This document shows positions 25,646 to 34,459 of a stretch of DNA of 64,000 nt, piece by piece. Position 1 is the stretch's first letter. Every line of letters begins with the position of its first letter. The DNA is taken from positions 2,443,001 to 2,507,000 of the forward strand of contig CP119309.1 in NCBI GenBank assembly GCA_029203145.1, in the 5' to 3' direction. This DNA is from Candidatus Brevundimonas phytovorans (lineage in GTDB: Bacteria; Pseudomonadota; Alphaproteobacteria; Caulobacterales; Caulobacteraceae). The translations under genes and the position numbers were made by a program. The notes beneath the pieces were generated by a model that worked only from the letters and a program-made list of their open reading frames with translations, was not told the DNA's origin and did not search any database.

Positions 25646-27232
25646 ATGCCCCTGCCGCCGGCCGCCGCCCTATCCCTGACGGGAAAGCCGCAGCTGGCGC
25701 GCGACGCTGCGGCCGATCTGGCCACCTTCTTCGACGTATCGCTGGACCTGCTGGTCATTCGCGATCTGGAAGGGATCATCGTCCGGGCCAGCGCCTCCTG
25801 GGCGTCCATCCTGGGCTATGAGCCCGAGGACCTGATCGGTCTGGCCATCCTGACCCTGGTTCACCCCGACGACCTGCCCGCAACACGCGACAGCGTGGCC
25901 GAGGTCGAGATGCGCGGTCCCGACGCCCCGGTCCGGGGTCATGTGAACCGCTATCGTCACCGTGACGGCCACTACGTCACCCTGGAATGGCGGGCCCAGA
26001 AGTTCGGCGACCGCATCTACGCCGTCGCCCGCGACGTCACCGCCAAGATCGCCGCGCAACAGGCCCTGATCGACGCCAAGGCCGCCGCCGAGGCCGCCAA
26101 CCGCGCCAAGTCCGACTTCCTGGCCAATATGAGCCACGAGATCCGAACGCCCCTGAACGGGGTCATCGGCATCGTCGACGCCCTGTCGCGCACGCCCCTG
26201 TCGCCGGAGCAGGCCGAGATGGTGGGGCTGATCGCCACCTCCGGCGTGACGCTGGAGCGGCTGGTCTCGGACATGCTGGACGTGTCGCGCATCGAGGCCG
26301 GCAAGCTGACGCTGGAGCTGCGCCCCTTCGATCTGGACGAGGCCCTGGCCGCCACCCTGGACACCCTGAGGATGAAGGCCGAGGACAAGGGCCTGAGCTT
26401 CCAGGTCCATCGCCCGCCCCATGTGCGCGGCGTCTTCATCGGCGACAGCGTCCGCATCAGCCAGATCCTGGGCAACCTCCTGTCCAACGCCGTCAAGTTC
26501 ACCGCCGAGGGCTCGGTCAGCGTCCGCTTCAGCTTGAGCGAGGACGACGGCGCCCCGACGCTGCTGTCGTTCGTGATCGAGGACACCGGCGTCGGCTTTG
26601 ACGCCGACCATGCCGCCCAGCTGTTCCAGCGCTTCAGCCAGGCCGACACCAGCATCACGCGCCGTTTTGGCGGCACCGGCCTGGGCCTGTCGATCTGCCG
26701 CTCCCTGACCGAGATGATGGGCGGGCGCATCGAGGGCGCCTCCACGCCCGGCCTCGGCAGCCGGTTCAGCGTCGTCCTGCCCCTGCCCCGCGCCGAAAGC
26801 CTTCAGGCCTATGACGCGCGAGAGCCCGCCGCGGCGGGACCCGGCCTGTCGCGCCGCCTGCGCGTGCTGCTGGCCGAGGATCACCCCGTCAACCAGCGCG
26901 TGGTGCAACTGATCCTGGCCGACCATGTGGCCGAACTGGTCATCGTCGATGACGGGGCCCAGGCCGTCGCCGCCTGTGAAACCCAGGCCTTCGACGTGGT
27001 GCTGATGGACATGCAGATGCCCGGCATGGACGGTCTGACGGCCACGCGGGCCATTCGTGCGCTGGAGGCCGCGCGCGCGACGCCCCCGCGCACGCCGATC
27101 CTGATGCTGAGCGCCAACGCCATGGCCGAGCACCGCGACGCCGCCCGCGAGGCCGGCGCCGATCTGCATCTGGCCAAGCCCGTCACCGCCCGCGACCTGC
27201 TGACCGCCCTGGCGATGCTGACGCCCAACTAG
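25646..27232 (+). CDS. PAS-containing hybrid histidine kinase
   Basis: A 528-residue sensor. In order: a PAS domain (about 25-135, with LVIRDLEGIIVRASASWASILGYEP), a dimerisation/phosphoacceptor helix with SHEIRTPLNGV (His164), an ATPase domain with the N box near LGNLLSNAVKF (276-286), DTGVGF (313-318) and GGTGLGLSI (342-350), and a C-terminal receiver domain with DD-type acidic residues and phospho-Asp455 in LMDMQMPG. There is no membrane segment, so the kinase should be cytoplasmic and respond to a soluble signal. The output partner is not adjacent. It could feed a phosphorelay. Confidence 0.93.
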   Translation: MPLPPAAALSLTGKPQLARDAAADLATFFDVSLDLLVIRDLEGIIVRASASWASILGYEPEDLIGLAILTLVHPDDLPATRDSVAEVEMRGPDAPVRGHVNRYRHRDGHYVTLEWRAQKFGDRIYAVARDVTAKIAAQQALIDAKAAAEAANRAKSDFLANMSHEIRTPLNGVIGIVDALSRTPLSPEQAEMVGLIATSGVTLERLVSDMLDVSRIEAGKLTLELRPFDLDEALAATLDTLRMKAEDKGLSFQVHRPPHVRGVFIGDSVRISQILGNLLSNAVKFTAEGSVSVRFSLSEDDGAPTLLSFVIEDTGVGFDADHAAQLFQRFSQADTSITRRFGGTGLGLSICRSLTEMMGGRIEGASTPGLGSRFSVVLPLPRAESLQAYDAREPAAAGPGLSRRLRVLLAEDHPVNQRVVQLILADHVAELVIVDDGAQAVAACETQAFDVVLMDMQMPGMDGLTATRAIRALEAARATPPRTPILMLSANAMAEHRDAAREAGADLHLAKPVTARDLLTALAMLTPN

Positions 27233-27238
27233 GCCGAT

Positions 27239-28036
27239 CTAGCTGAACCAGCCCGCCGCCATGACCCGCAGGGGATTGGCCGGGTCAGACAGCAGCCGCG
27301 CCGTGATGCCCAGCGAAATGACCACCAGCAGGGGTCGGATCAGGCGCGGCCCGAAGCGCATGGCGGCGTGCGAGCCCAGCCGCCCGCCGACGAACTGACC
27401 CACGGCCATGATGCCCGCCAGCGTCCAGACCACGTGACCGCCCGCCGCCAGCACCACGATGCCGACGACATTGCTCATCAGGTTCAGCGCCTTGGTATGG
27501 GCCGTGGCCCGCGTCAGCCCCATGCCCAGCAGCATGACCAGGCTGAGGGCGAAGAAGGAGCCCGTGCCGGGGCCGAAGAAGCCGTCGTAAAAACCGATCC
27601 CGCCCGCGACAAAGGCATAGGCCAGCGGCGTCAGGCGCGCGTGGGCGTCCTCGTCCGAGGCCTTGGGTCCGAGCAGGAAATACAGCGCAATGCCGATCAG
27701 CAGGACCGGCAGCAGGATCATCAGCCAGCGCGAATCCACCAGGGTCACGGCCACGGCGCCCAGCCCCGCCCCCACGCCGACCAGGGCCAGAGGCCAGCGA
27801 ATCAGGCGGAAATCCACACGCCCCTTGCGCCAGAAGTTCCACAGGGCGCTGGCCGTGCCGACGCTGCCCTGCACCTTGTTGGTGGCGATGGCGGCGACCG
27901 GGTTCAATCCCACCGACAACAGAGCCGGCAGAGAGATCAGACCCCCGCCGCCCGCGATGGCGTCGATGAATCCGGCGATGACCGACGCCAGGCCCAGAAG
28001 GGCGATGATTTCAGGCGTCAGTTCCGGCACGCGCAC
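27239..28036 (-). CDS. TauE/SafE family membrane exporter
   Basis: A 265-residue inner-membrane protein with about eight hydrophobic helices, of the TauE/SafE (DUF81) family of putative sulfite or organosulfonate exporters. Family hallmarks are AGFIDAIAGGGGLISLPALL at the N-terminus (about 20-40) with the repeated IGFYDGFFGPGTGSFF motif in the second half (about 145-160). The start is GTG 28036; a second GTG two codons later is possible. It ends 6 bases from the convergent hybrid kinase gene. The substrate is unknown, and nothing nearby handles sulfur compounds. Confidence 0.9.
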   Translation of the reverse strand: MRVPELTPEIIALLGLASVIAGFIDAIAGGGGLISLPALLSVGLNPVAAIATNKVQGSVGTASALWNFWRKGRVDFRLIRWPLALVGVGAGLGAVAVTLVDSRWLMILLPVLLIGIALYFLLGPKASDEDAHARLTPLAYAFVAGGIGFYDGFFGPGTGSFFALSLVMLLGMGLTRATAHTKALNLMSNVVGIVVLAAGGHVVWTLAGIMAVGQFVGGRLGSHAAMRFGPRLIRPLLVVISLGITARLLSDPANPLRVMAAGWFS

Positions 28037-28294
28037 AACACTCCCACGACGGCGGCGCTATAGACCCGGCTGCGGCGTTGCGCCACTGCGCCGCCAGCCT
28101 TCGGCTGCCTCGGCGGTGAAGGACGATCAACGACGGCTAATCGGCGCGCGAGACAACGACGGTTTTCGACCCGCCCGCCATCCGCGCTGGCATCACATTG
28201 TCCACGCTGCGGAAAGGAGGCTATCTTCGCAAGTGTAGGCGACTCGAACAGTTTAAAGGGGAAGCTGCTAGCGGCCCCCACTGACAGGACCAAC

Positions 28295-28837
28295 ATGCTT
28301 GCGACTGCCCTAGCGATCCTCGCGCTTCATACCCAGGCCCAGACCGAGTCTGTCGTCGTCAGTCCGAAGTTCAGAGACGGCATCCACTTCGCCTGTGAGG
28401 CAAGCTTCGATGTCTACGTGGTGGACACGGCGTACTTCCGCGGTCAGCCGGTTGCGGTGTCAGGGAGCTTCACCTTTTACAACTGGCCGGATCAGAGCCG
28501 AGTTTTCATCGGGATGAAGCTTGGCGTCCTGGCCGTGGAGAATGGCGGCTGGCGGCCGCCGGCAAACGCTTACGTGGTCAACGGCTACCGTACAAATTTG
28601 TCGGAGCAACGGGCGAATTTTGAGGCCGACGACCCGAACTTCCGGCTCTTCGTCTACGACTTCACCGGCGACGAGACGCTGAACGCCATGACCCGGTTGT
28701 CTACTGAAGGCCAGCTTGACGTCGCTTACACGATGGAAGGCGGGTCAATGCCGACCACCTTCCCCGTCATGCTGACGGACGAACAGGCCCGTCAATGGGC
28801 CGAGTGCACCAGCGCACTCGCGGGCCGCGACGGGTAG
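28295..28837 (+). CDS. hypothetical secreted protein
   Basis: A 180-residue protein with a short hydrophobic N-terminus (MLATALAILALHTQAQT) that reads as a signal peptide, so it is probably periplasmic or secreted. The rest is beta-rich in composition and contains two cysteines (one near residue 33, the other near the C-terminus) that could form a disulfide. I recognise no family. Base composition looks less GC-rich than the surrounding genes and codon choice differs, which suggests recent acquisition. About 258 bases upstream hold no recognisable element apart from a GGAAAGGAGG-like run near 28212. The start could be an internal Met, but none fits better. Confidence 0.55.
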   Translation: MLATALAILALHTQAQTESVVVSPKFRDGIHFACEASFDVYVVDTAYFRGQPVAVSGSFTFYNWPDQSRVFIGMKLGVLAVENGGWRPPANAYVVNGYRTNLSEQRANFEADDPNFRLFVYDFTGDETLNAMTRLSTEGQLDVAYTMEGGSMPTTFPVMLTDEQARQWAECTSALAGRDG

Positions 28838-28993
28838 CCGTTGAGGAAGGCGGTTGAAGGCCACGTCCCGCCCGCTCGTAGATCGCGCGGTTGTAAGGTC
28901 CGCTACCCCCCCTGAGCCGACATTCGACGGGTCCGCTTTCCGTGGCGGGACAGCGCGATTTCTGCGATCAAGAGGGACGCAGGAGGCTCAGCC

Positions 28994-29743
28994 ATGACAG
29001 GTTCCATCCATATCGGCGTCGGCGGCTGGACCTTTGAGCCGTGGCGGGGGGTCTTCTATCCCGAGGGCCTGACGCAGAAGCGCGAGCTGGAGTTCGCCAG
29101 CCGGGCGCTGACCTCGATCGAGATCAACGGCACCTATTACTCGACCTTCAAGCCCGACAGCTGGATGAAGTGGCGCGACGAGACGCCCGACGACTTCGTC
29201 TTTGCGATCAAGGCCAGCCGGTTCTGCACCAACCGCAAGGTCCTGTCGGAGGGCGGCGAGAGCTTCGACCGCTTCCTGTCGCAAGGACTGACCCTGCTGG
29301 GCGACAAGCTGGGGCCCATCAACTGGCAGTTCATGGGCACCAAGAAGTTCGACGCCGAGGACTTCGAGGGCTTCCTGAAACTGCTGCCCAGGGAAAAGGA
29401 CGGCGTGCGGCTGCGTCACGCGCTTGAGGTCCGCAACCCGACCTTCGCCTGTCAGGAATTCTATGACCTGGCGCGCCAATACGGCGCGGCCATCGTCTAT
29501 GCCGTCGACGACGAGTCCCCGACCTGGCCCCAGATCGACGAGGCCACCGCCGACTTCTCCTACGCCCGCCTGATGTCCAGCCGCGAGGATGAACCGACGG
29601 GCATGACCTCAGACGAACTGGACGCCGTGGCCAAGCAGGCGCGCGACTGGGCCAAGCGCGGCGACGTCTTCGCCTACTTCATTTCCGGGGCCAAGGTGCG
29701 GAACCCCGCAGCGGCTCAGGCGCTGATCGCGAAACTGAAATAG
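28994..29743 (+). CDS. DUF72 domain protein
   Basis: A 249-residue protein of the DUF72 (YecE-like) family. Its TIM-barrel-like fold is typical of cytoplasmic proteins of unknown function. Family hallmarks are GVGGWTFEPWRGVFYPEGL at the N-terminus, EINGTYYSTFKPDSWMKW (about 52-70), FAIKASRFCT, and VYAVDDESPTWPQ in the second half. It stands alone, 78 bases before the alcohol dehydrogenase. The family occurs near nucleic-acid or stress genes in other bacteria, but nothing here links it to a pathway. Confidence 0.9.
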   Translation: MTGSIHIGVGGWTFEPWRGVFYPEGLTQKRELEFASRALTSIEINGTYYSTFKPDSWMKWRDETPDDFVFAIKASRFCTNRKVLSEGGESFDRFLSQGLTLLGDKLGPINWQFMGTKKFDAEDFEGFLKLLPREKDGVRLRHALEVRNPTFACQEFYDLARQYGAAIVYAVDDESPTWPQIDEATADFSYARLMSSREDEPTGMTSDELDAVAKQARDWAKRGDVFAYFISGAKVRNPAAAQALIAKLK

Positions 29744-29821
29744 CGGCCGGGTCGTCTTGCGGCGACGCGGGGCGCGTCCCATTTGCGGCGCGCCTTACCG
29801 CCCAGCTTCAAGGACCGTCCC

Positions 29822-30892
29822 ATGCCGATCGCCACGCGCGCCTTCGCCGCCACCGCCGCCGACCAGCCCCTGACGCCCTACAGCTTTGATCGCCGCGATC
29901 CGGGACCGGACGATGTGGCCATCGAGATCAAGTACTGCGGCGTCTGCCATTCCGACCTGCACGTCGTCCACAACGACCTGGGCGGCACCCGCTATCCCAT
30001 CGTGCCGGGCCACGAGATCGCCGGGATCGTCACCGCCGTCGGCGCCAATGTCGCCCGCTTCAAGGTCGGCGACCGCGTCGGCGTCGGCTGCATGGTCGAC
30101 AGTTGCCGCACCTGCGCCTCCTGTCAGGCGGGCGAGGAGCAATACTGCGTCCCCGGCATGACCCAGACCTATGGCTCGCGCGATCCCAAGGGCGAGGCGG
30201 TCGGCCAGACCATAACCCAAGGCGGCTATTCCGACCGGATCACGGTCGATCAGAACTATGTCCTGTCCATTCCCGACAGCCTGCCGCTGGACGCCGCCGC
30301 GCCCCTGCTGTGCGCCGGCGTCACCACCTACAGCCCGCTGCGTCACTGGAAGGTGGGTCCGGGGTCCAAGGTGGCGGTCGTGGGTCTGGGCGGACTGGGT
30401 CACATGGCCGTGAAGCTGGCCGTGGCCATGGGGGCGGAAGTCACCGTCCTGTCGACCTCGGACCGCAAGCGCGCCGACGCCGAACGCATGGGCGCCCGGC
30501 ACTTCCTGATCAACTCCGACGAGGCCGCCATGTCGGCGGCGGCCGAGCAGTTCGACCTGATCATCAACACGGTTTCCGCCACGCATGAGATCGCCAACCA
30601 CCTGAACCTGCTGGCGCGCGACGGGACCATGGTCATGCTGGGCCTGACCACCGAGGGTCTGCCGGTCTTCGCCATGCCCCTGCTGTGGCGTCGTCGCAGC
30701 GTGGCCGGCAGCCTGATCGGCGGCATCCGTGAGACCCAGGAGATGCTGGATTTCTGCGCCGCCCACGGCATCGTCTGCGACATCGAGACCATCGCCCCGC
30801 ATCAGATCAACGAGGCCTATGCGCGAATGGAGAAATCCGACGTCCGTTATCGCTTCGTCATCGACATGGCCCAGATTGACCAAGCCGCGTAA
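29822..30892 (+). CDS. NAD(P)-dependent zinc alcohol dehydrogenase (YahK/CAD type)
   Basis: A 356-residue medium-chain zinc alcohol/aldehyde dehydrogenase. The catalytic zinc site is Cys-Gly-Val-Cys-His (CGVCHSD, about 40-46) with GHEIAGIV, and the structural zinc site is CRTCASCQAGEEQYC (four Cys at about 95-109). The Rossmann nucleotide-binding motif is VVGLGGLGHMAVKLA near 180. It is of the cinnamyl-alcohol/YahK-like group, which reduces a range of aldehydes, usually with NADPH. I chose ATG 29822 (MPIATRAFAAT) because family members start this way; the preceding in-frame residues are not conserved. Confidence 0.92.
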   Translation: MPIATRAFAATAADQPLTPYSFDRRDPGPDDVAIEIKYCGVCHSDLHVVHNDLGGTRYPIVPGHEIAGIVTAVGANVARFKVGDRVGVGCMVDSCRTCASCQAGEEQYCVPGMTQTYGSRDPKGEAVGQTITQGGYSDRITVDQNYVLSIPDSLPLDAAAPLLCAGVTTYSPLRHWKVGPGSKVAVVGLGGLGHMAVKLAVAMGAEVTVLSTSDRKRADAERMGARHFLINSDEAAMSAAAEQFDLIINTVSATHEIANHLNLLARDGTMVMLGLTTEGLPVFAMPLLWRRRSVAGSLIGGIRETQEMLDFCAAHGIVCDIETIAPHQINEAYARMEKSDVRYRFVIDMAQIDQAA

Positions 30893-30943
30893 CGGCGTCT
30901 TCTCCCACGCCCCTTGCCAAGCTAAGGCTGGTTGCCGAGGGTA

Positions 30944-30968
30944 GGACGACGTTGATGCGGCGTCGTCC
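30944..30968 (+). promoter_or_regulatory. hairpin in the leader of phaB
   Basis: GGACGACG (30944-30951) pairs perfectly with CGTCGTCC (30961-30968) around a 9-base loop, ending 17 bases before the phaB start. The downstream plus-strand bases are AAAATGGGG, so this is not a classic U-tract terminator of the dehydrogenase gene. It may be an operator or a leader structure that affects phaB translation. Confidence 0.4.
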
Positions 30969-30985
30969 AAAATGGGGAGCGGATC

Positions 30986-31711
30986 ATGGCGCGAGTGGCT
31001 CTGGTGACGGGGGGAACCCGGGGTATCGGCAAGGCGATTGTCCAGCGGTTGAGGGAAGACGGCATGGCCGTCGCCGCCGGCTATTCCGGCAATGACGAAG
31101 CGGCGGCGGCGACCGCGCGCGAGCTGGGCGTCATGGTCATCAAGGGCAATGTCGGATCGTTCGAGGACTGCGAACGGGCGGTGCGGGAAGTCGAGGCCGA
31201 ACTGGGCCCCATCGACACCCTGGTGAACAACGCCGGCATCACCCGCGACGGCTTCTTCCACAAGATGAGCCACGACCAGTGGTCCGACGTCATTCGCGTC
31301 AACATGGACAGCGTCTTCAACATGACGCGCCAGGTGATCAACGGCATGCGCGACCGGGGCTTTGGCCGCATCGTCAACATCTCCTCGATCAACGGCCAGA
31401 AGGGCCAGATCGGTCAGGCCAACTATTCCGCCGCCAAGGCCGGGATGATCGGCTTCACCAAGGCCCTGGCCCTGGAGAACGCGCGCAAGGGCGTCACCGT
31501 CAACTGCATCGCCCCCGGCTATATCGACACCGAGATGGTCGGGGCCATGGATCAGAAGGTTCTGGACAGCATCGTGGCCCAGATTCCGGTCGGACGGCTC
31601 GGAAAAGGCGAGGAGATCGCCGACATGGTGTCCTGGCTTTCAGGCGAGCGTGCTGGATATGTCACAGGCTGCACCCTGTCGCTGAACGGCGGCCAGTACC
31701 TGGTTGGCTAA
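30986..31711 (+). CDS. phaB: acetoacetyl-CoA reductase
   Basis: Short-chain dehydrogenase/reductase that reduces acetoacetyl-CoA to (R)-3-hydroxybutyryl-CoA with NADPH, the second step of polyhydroxybutyrate synthesis. The 241-residue protein shows the cofactor motif TGGTRGIGKAI (8-18), NNAG at about 85, and the catalytic Ser (NISSINGQKGQIG) and Tyr-Lys (ANYSAAKAG, about 148-156). The Phe-Phe stretch DGFFHKM and the C-terminal NGGQYLVG are typical of PhaB. No phaA or phaC lies next to it, so the rest of the pathway must be elsewhere. Confidence 0.92.
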   Translation: MARVALVTGGTRGIGKAIVQRLREDGMAVAAGYSGNDEAAAATARELGVMVIKGNVGSFEDCERAVREVEAELGPIDTLVNNAGITRDGFFHKMSHDQWSDVIRVNMDSVFNMTRQVINGMRDRGFGRIVNISSINGQKGQIGQANYSAAKAGMIGFTKALALENARKGVTVNCIAPGYIDTEMVGAMDQKVLDSIVAQIPVGRLGKGEEIADMVSWLSGERAGYVTGCTLSLNGGQYLVG

Positions 31712-31759
31712 ATCCGCTTTGCCTAAAATCCGCCGTTCGGGCGTTCCACCACTGCTTTC

Positions 31760-32599
31760 ATGATGGCCACGGTCGAGGTTGCAGCGGAGAATCCGCCACG
31801 CTTCGCCGTCCCGGCGCACCCCGCCCGGACGGTCGCGGGCCTGCGCCTGGACCTCGCCGCCCTGATGACCCTGACCGCCTGCCTGACGGCGGGTCTGGCG
31901 GCCACCCCGGCGGCGGCCCAGTTGCGCTCCAACGCCCAGGCCGAGCAGAGCCGTTCGATCCGCGATCAGTCGGTGACGCGCACCCTGCCGCCTCCGGCCC
32001 GCTATGTCTCCGAGGCCGGCCAGGGCTTTGTGCTGGACCGCGCCGGGTCCCTGACCCTGCTGCGGTTCGACCGCTCGACCGAGACCTGGGCCCTGCGTCC
32101 CTCCTCGGCGCCGCGCGGCGACACCATCTATCGCAACGACGCCGGCGAACAGGTGCTGCGCGTCACCCCCAGCGGCGGCATCACCCTCTATACGACGCGC
32201 AACCCGGGCGGCTCGCCCGTCTCCCCCGCCGGCCCCGCGGTCAGCCTGGAGCCGACCAGCCTCGGCCCCGTGCAGATGTTCAACCTGATGACCCGCCGCA
32301 GCGGTCTGGTCAGCGAGGCCATGGGCCGGCTGGTGCGCATCAACGTCTCGGGCGACCAGTCCGAGGCCCTGTGCATCGAGGCCCTGATCGTCACCACCGA
32401 CGCTGTGGTCCGCATCGCCCGCTCGCCCAGCGCCCGGCCCTTCCTGGACCGGCTGCGCAGCATCACCGTGGTCGAGGGCAGCCGCGCCTCGGTCAGCTAT
32501 TCCCAGGGCGACCTGCGCGTCGTGGTCGACCCCCAGCGCGGCATCGCCGGCCGACCCTCGTCCGCCCGTGTCATCCGCGCGGTGATCCCGCAGGACTGA
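31760..32599 (+). CDS. DUF4908-like exported protein
   Basis: A 279-residue protein. Residues about 25-50 form a hydrophobic segment ending TPAAAQ, which reads as an exported signal with an unusually long charged N-region. The first ATG may not be the real one, and an internal start is possible. The mature part, about 220 residues, is beta-rich in appearance with AlaPro-rich linkers and a conserved-looking CIEALIVTTDAVVRIARS stretch. The family resembles one annotated in Caulobacterales as DUF4908, but I cannot confirm this by search. It has no known function and no partner gene nearby; phaB ends 48 bases upstream. Confidence 0.6.
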   Translation: MMATVEVAAENPPRFAVPAHPARTVAGLRLDLAALMTLTACLTAGLAATPAAAQLRSNAQAEQSRSIRDQSVTRTLPPPARYVSEAGQGFVLDRAGSLTLLRFDRSTETWALRPSSAPRGDTIYRNDAGEQVLRVTPSGGITLYTTRNPGGSPVSPAGPAVSLEPTSLGPVQMFNLMTRRSGLVSEAMGRLVRINVSGDQSEALCIEALIVTTDAVVRIARSPSARPFLDRLRSITVVEGSRASVSYSQGDLRVVVDPQRGIAGRPSSARVIRAVIPQD

Positions 32600-32676
32600 C
32601 TCCGCGCTTGAGAGCGGACCCCATGAAAGTCTGTTTTCGACCCATGGGGGAATCTACAATCTTCCGCTTGTCGGCG

Positions 32677-33150
32677 TTAGCCGTCGGCGGCGCGCCTTTT
32701 CGCGAGATCAAGACGCTTCAGTTGTGCTGGCGATAGTCGCTCTCTGTGGGGCGAAAGCATTTGGACATATTCAGCGTAGCGGCCTTCCTCCCAAAGACCG
32801 ACGGCGATGGAGAGGACCTGCTGCAGATAAAAGGTCGCCCATCCTTCCAGACGCTCCCGCTCCATCTGCGATAGCCATTCTTGAGAAACATGAGATGAAA
32901 GGCTCGCGAGCGCGGCGCCTGATGCGTGCTCTGGCCCGAACCACTTCGGGAACCACCCATTACTCGCGGCGGTCTCGACGGTCAGCGTGCGGTCCTTGCC
33001 ATCCCATACGATCCGCTGTTGCGGTAGATCCATTCGGCCCACCACGATCATCCAGTTTCCGAAATGGTCGACGTCGTAGCGACTCGTTTTCACGTCGAAG
33101 CCAGCCTCGGTGACGAGCTTTTCGTAACGGCGGAAATCGTCTTCAGTCAT
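32677..33150 (-). CDS. hypothetical cytoplasmic protein
   Basis: A 157-residue protein without signal peptide or membrane segment, rich in Trp, Glu and Arg. I recognise no family. The C-terminal part is helical and charged (RERLSPAQLKRLDLAKRR). Base composition is less GC-rich than that of its neighbours, and no good ribosome-binding sequence precedes ATG 33150, so the gene may be recently acquired. It stands between DUF4908-like and YdeI-like genes, convergent with the first (77-base gap). A coding role is likely because the frame is open and codon third positions are GC-biased enough. Confidence 0.55.
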   Translation of the reverse strand: MTEDDFRRYEKLVTEAGFDVKTSRYDVDHFGNWMIVVGRMDLPQQRIVWDGKDRTLTVETAASNGWFPKWFGPEHASGAALASLSSHVSQEWLSQMERERLEGWATFYLQQVLSIAVGLWEEGRYAEYVQMLSPHRERLSPAQLKRLDLAKRRAADG

Positions 33151-33274
33151 GCAACCAAGCTACATATGGCAAAGCCGGCTTTCCCCCCATTGCCGAACTG
33201 CACCCCACAGCCGGTGATGGACATTCGGCCGCTTCGCGAACAAGCTCCAGCCACCGTCTGCATCTGGAGGCTTC

Positions 33275-33583
33275 ATGGCCAGCGATTTTCCGCATGGCGT
33301 GGTCCATGAAGCGGACGCCGAACTTCAAGCGGCCTTGCGGGCGGACCCCGAGGTTTTTGCCCTGTGGAAGGCGCTGACGCCGCTGGGCCGCAACGAGTTC
33401 ATCTGCTGGGTCGAGGACGCCAAGCAGCCCAAGACGCGCCAGCGCCGCATCGAACGCACGACTGAGGAACTGCGGGAAGGCCAGAAGCGCCCCTGCTGCT
33501 GGGCCGGCTGCATCCACCGCACCGACAAGGCGCCTAGCCGCTGGCAGCAGGCCGTCCTGATCGACCGCAAGGCGAAGAACTAG
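33275..33583 (+). CDS. YdeI/OmpD-associated family protein
   Basis: A 102-residue protein matching the C-terminal OmdA (bacteriocin-protection, YdeI/OmpD-associated) domain: ALTPLGRNEFICWVEDAKQPKTR and RIERTTEELREGQKRPCCW are characteristic. The two Cys next to Trp (PCCWAGC) are conserved in the family. The role is unclear; relatives have been tied to bacteriocin or envelope protection. Its TAG stop shares a CTAG with the stop of the convergent gloB gene (33580-33583). CTGGAGG ends 4 bases before ATG 33275. Confidence 0.82.
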   Translation: MASDFPHGVVHEADAELQAALRADPEVFALWKALTPLGRNEFICWVEDAKQPKTRQRRIERTTEELREGQKRPCCWAGCIHRTDKAPSRWQQAVLIDRKAKN

Positions 33584-34308
33584 CCCCTGAACCCGTTCTT
33601 GGCCGCGCGGCGGGCGGCGAAGTCGGCGGCGTCGGCGGCGCGCAGGAAGGGGTTGAAGCGGCGCTCGGCCGCGACCGTGGTCGGCACGGTCGGCTGCCCC
33701 CGCTCACGGGCGGCGAAGATAGCCTCGGCGTGGGCCTTCATCTCGGGCCGGTCGTCCAGGCTGAGGGCGAAGCGGGCGTTCGAGGCCGTATATTCGTGGG
33801 CGCAGTAGAGGGTGGTCGTCTCGGGCCAGGCGGCGATGCGGCCGAGACTGTCCCACATCTGTTCGGGCGAGCCCTCGAACAGGCGTCCGCAGCCCAGGGC
33901 GAAGATGACGTCGCCGACGAAGGCCAGATCGTCCTCGACCGACCGATAGATTACATGGCCCAGGGTGTGGCCGGGCAAGAGCACCACGTCGAAGGCTGTC
34001 TCGCCCAACCGCACCACATCACCATCGACCACGACGCGATCGAGCGGCGCCGCGCGGCGGACTTCTTCCGGGCCGATGATCTCGCAGCCGGTCTCGGCCT
34101 TCAGGCGTTCATTGCCGCCGGTATGGTCGGGGTGCCAGTGGGTGTTGAGGATCAGGTCCAACCGGCCCCAGCCCGACGCCTCGATCTCGGCCAGAACGGC
34201 CTCGGCGTCCGGCGTGTCGACGGTGGCGACCATCCCGGTCGCCTCGTCGCGGATCAGGAAGCCGTAGTTGTCGGACAGGCAGGCGAACTGGCGCACGGTC
34301 AGGGTCAT
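33580..34308 (-). CDS. gloB: hydroxyacylglutathione hydrolase (glyoxalase II)
   Basis: Hydrolyses S-lactoylglutathione to D-lactate and glutathione, the second step of methylglyoxal detoxification. The 242-residue protein has the binuclear-metal THWHPDHTGG motif (about 57-66), the metal-ligand GHTLGHVIYR region, FVGDVIFALGCGRLFEG, and the glutathione-binding C-terminal region with CAHEYTASNARFAL. It links to the glutathione made by gshA at 24 kb. It is divergent from the methyltransferase gene at 34460; this arrangement is common in alphaproteobacteria. Its stop overlaps that of the YdeI-like gene. Confidence 0.94.
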   Translation of the reverse strand: MTLTVRQFACLSDNYGFLIRDEATGMVATVDTPDAEAVLAEIEASGWGRLDLILNTHWHPDHTGGNERLKAETGCEIIGPEEVRRAAPLDRVVVDGDVVRLGETAFDVVLLPGHTLGHVIYRSVEDDLAFVGDVIFALGCGRLFEGSPEQMWDSLGRIAAWPETTTLYCAHEYTASNARFALSLDDRPEMKAHAEAIFAARERGQPTVPTTVAAERRFNPFLRAADAADFAARRAAKNGFRG

Positions 34309-34459
34309 GGAGGCATCCTAGCAGCCAAGGCCATCTGGGGACTATAGTGGCGCGAGAGAACCAAGCTCGACCCCGCTGCCCAAAGCCCGACCGGGCGTCG
34401 GCGACCCTTCGCCCCCCCACGGAGCGATGAGCGCAGCGAATAGAGCGTGAGTGAGAGAA

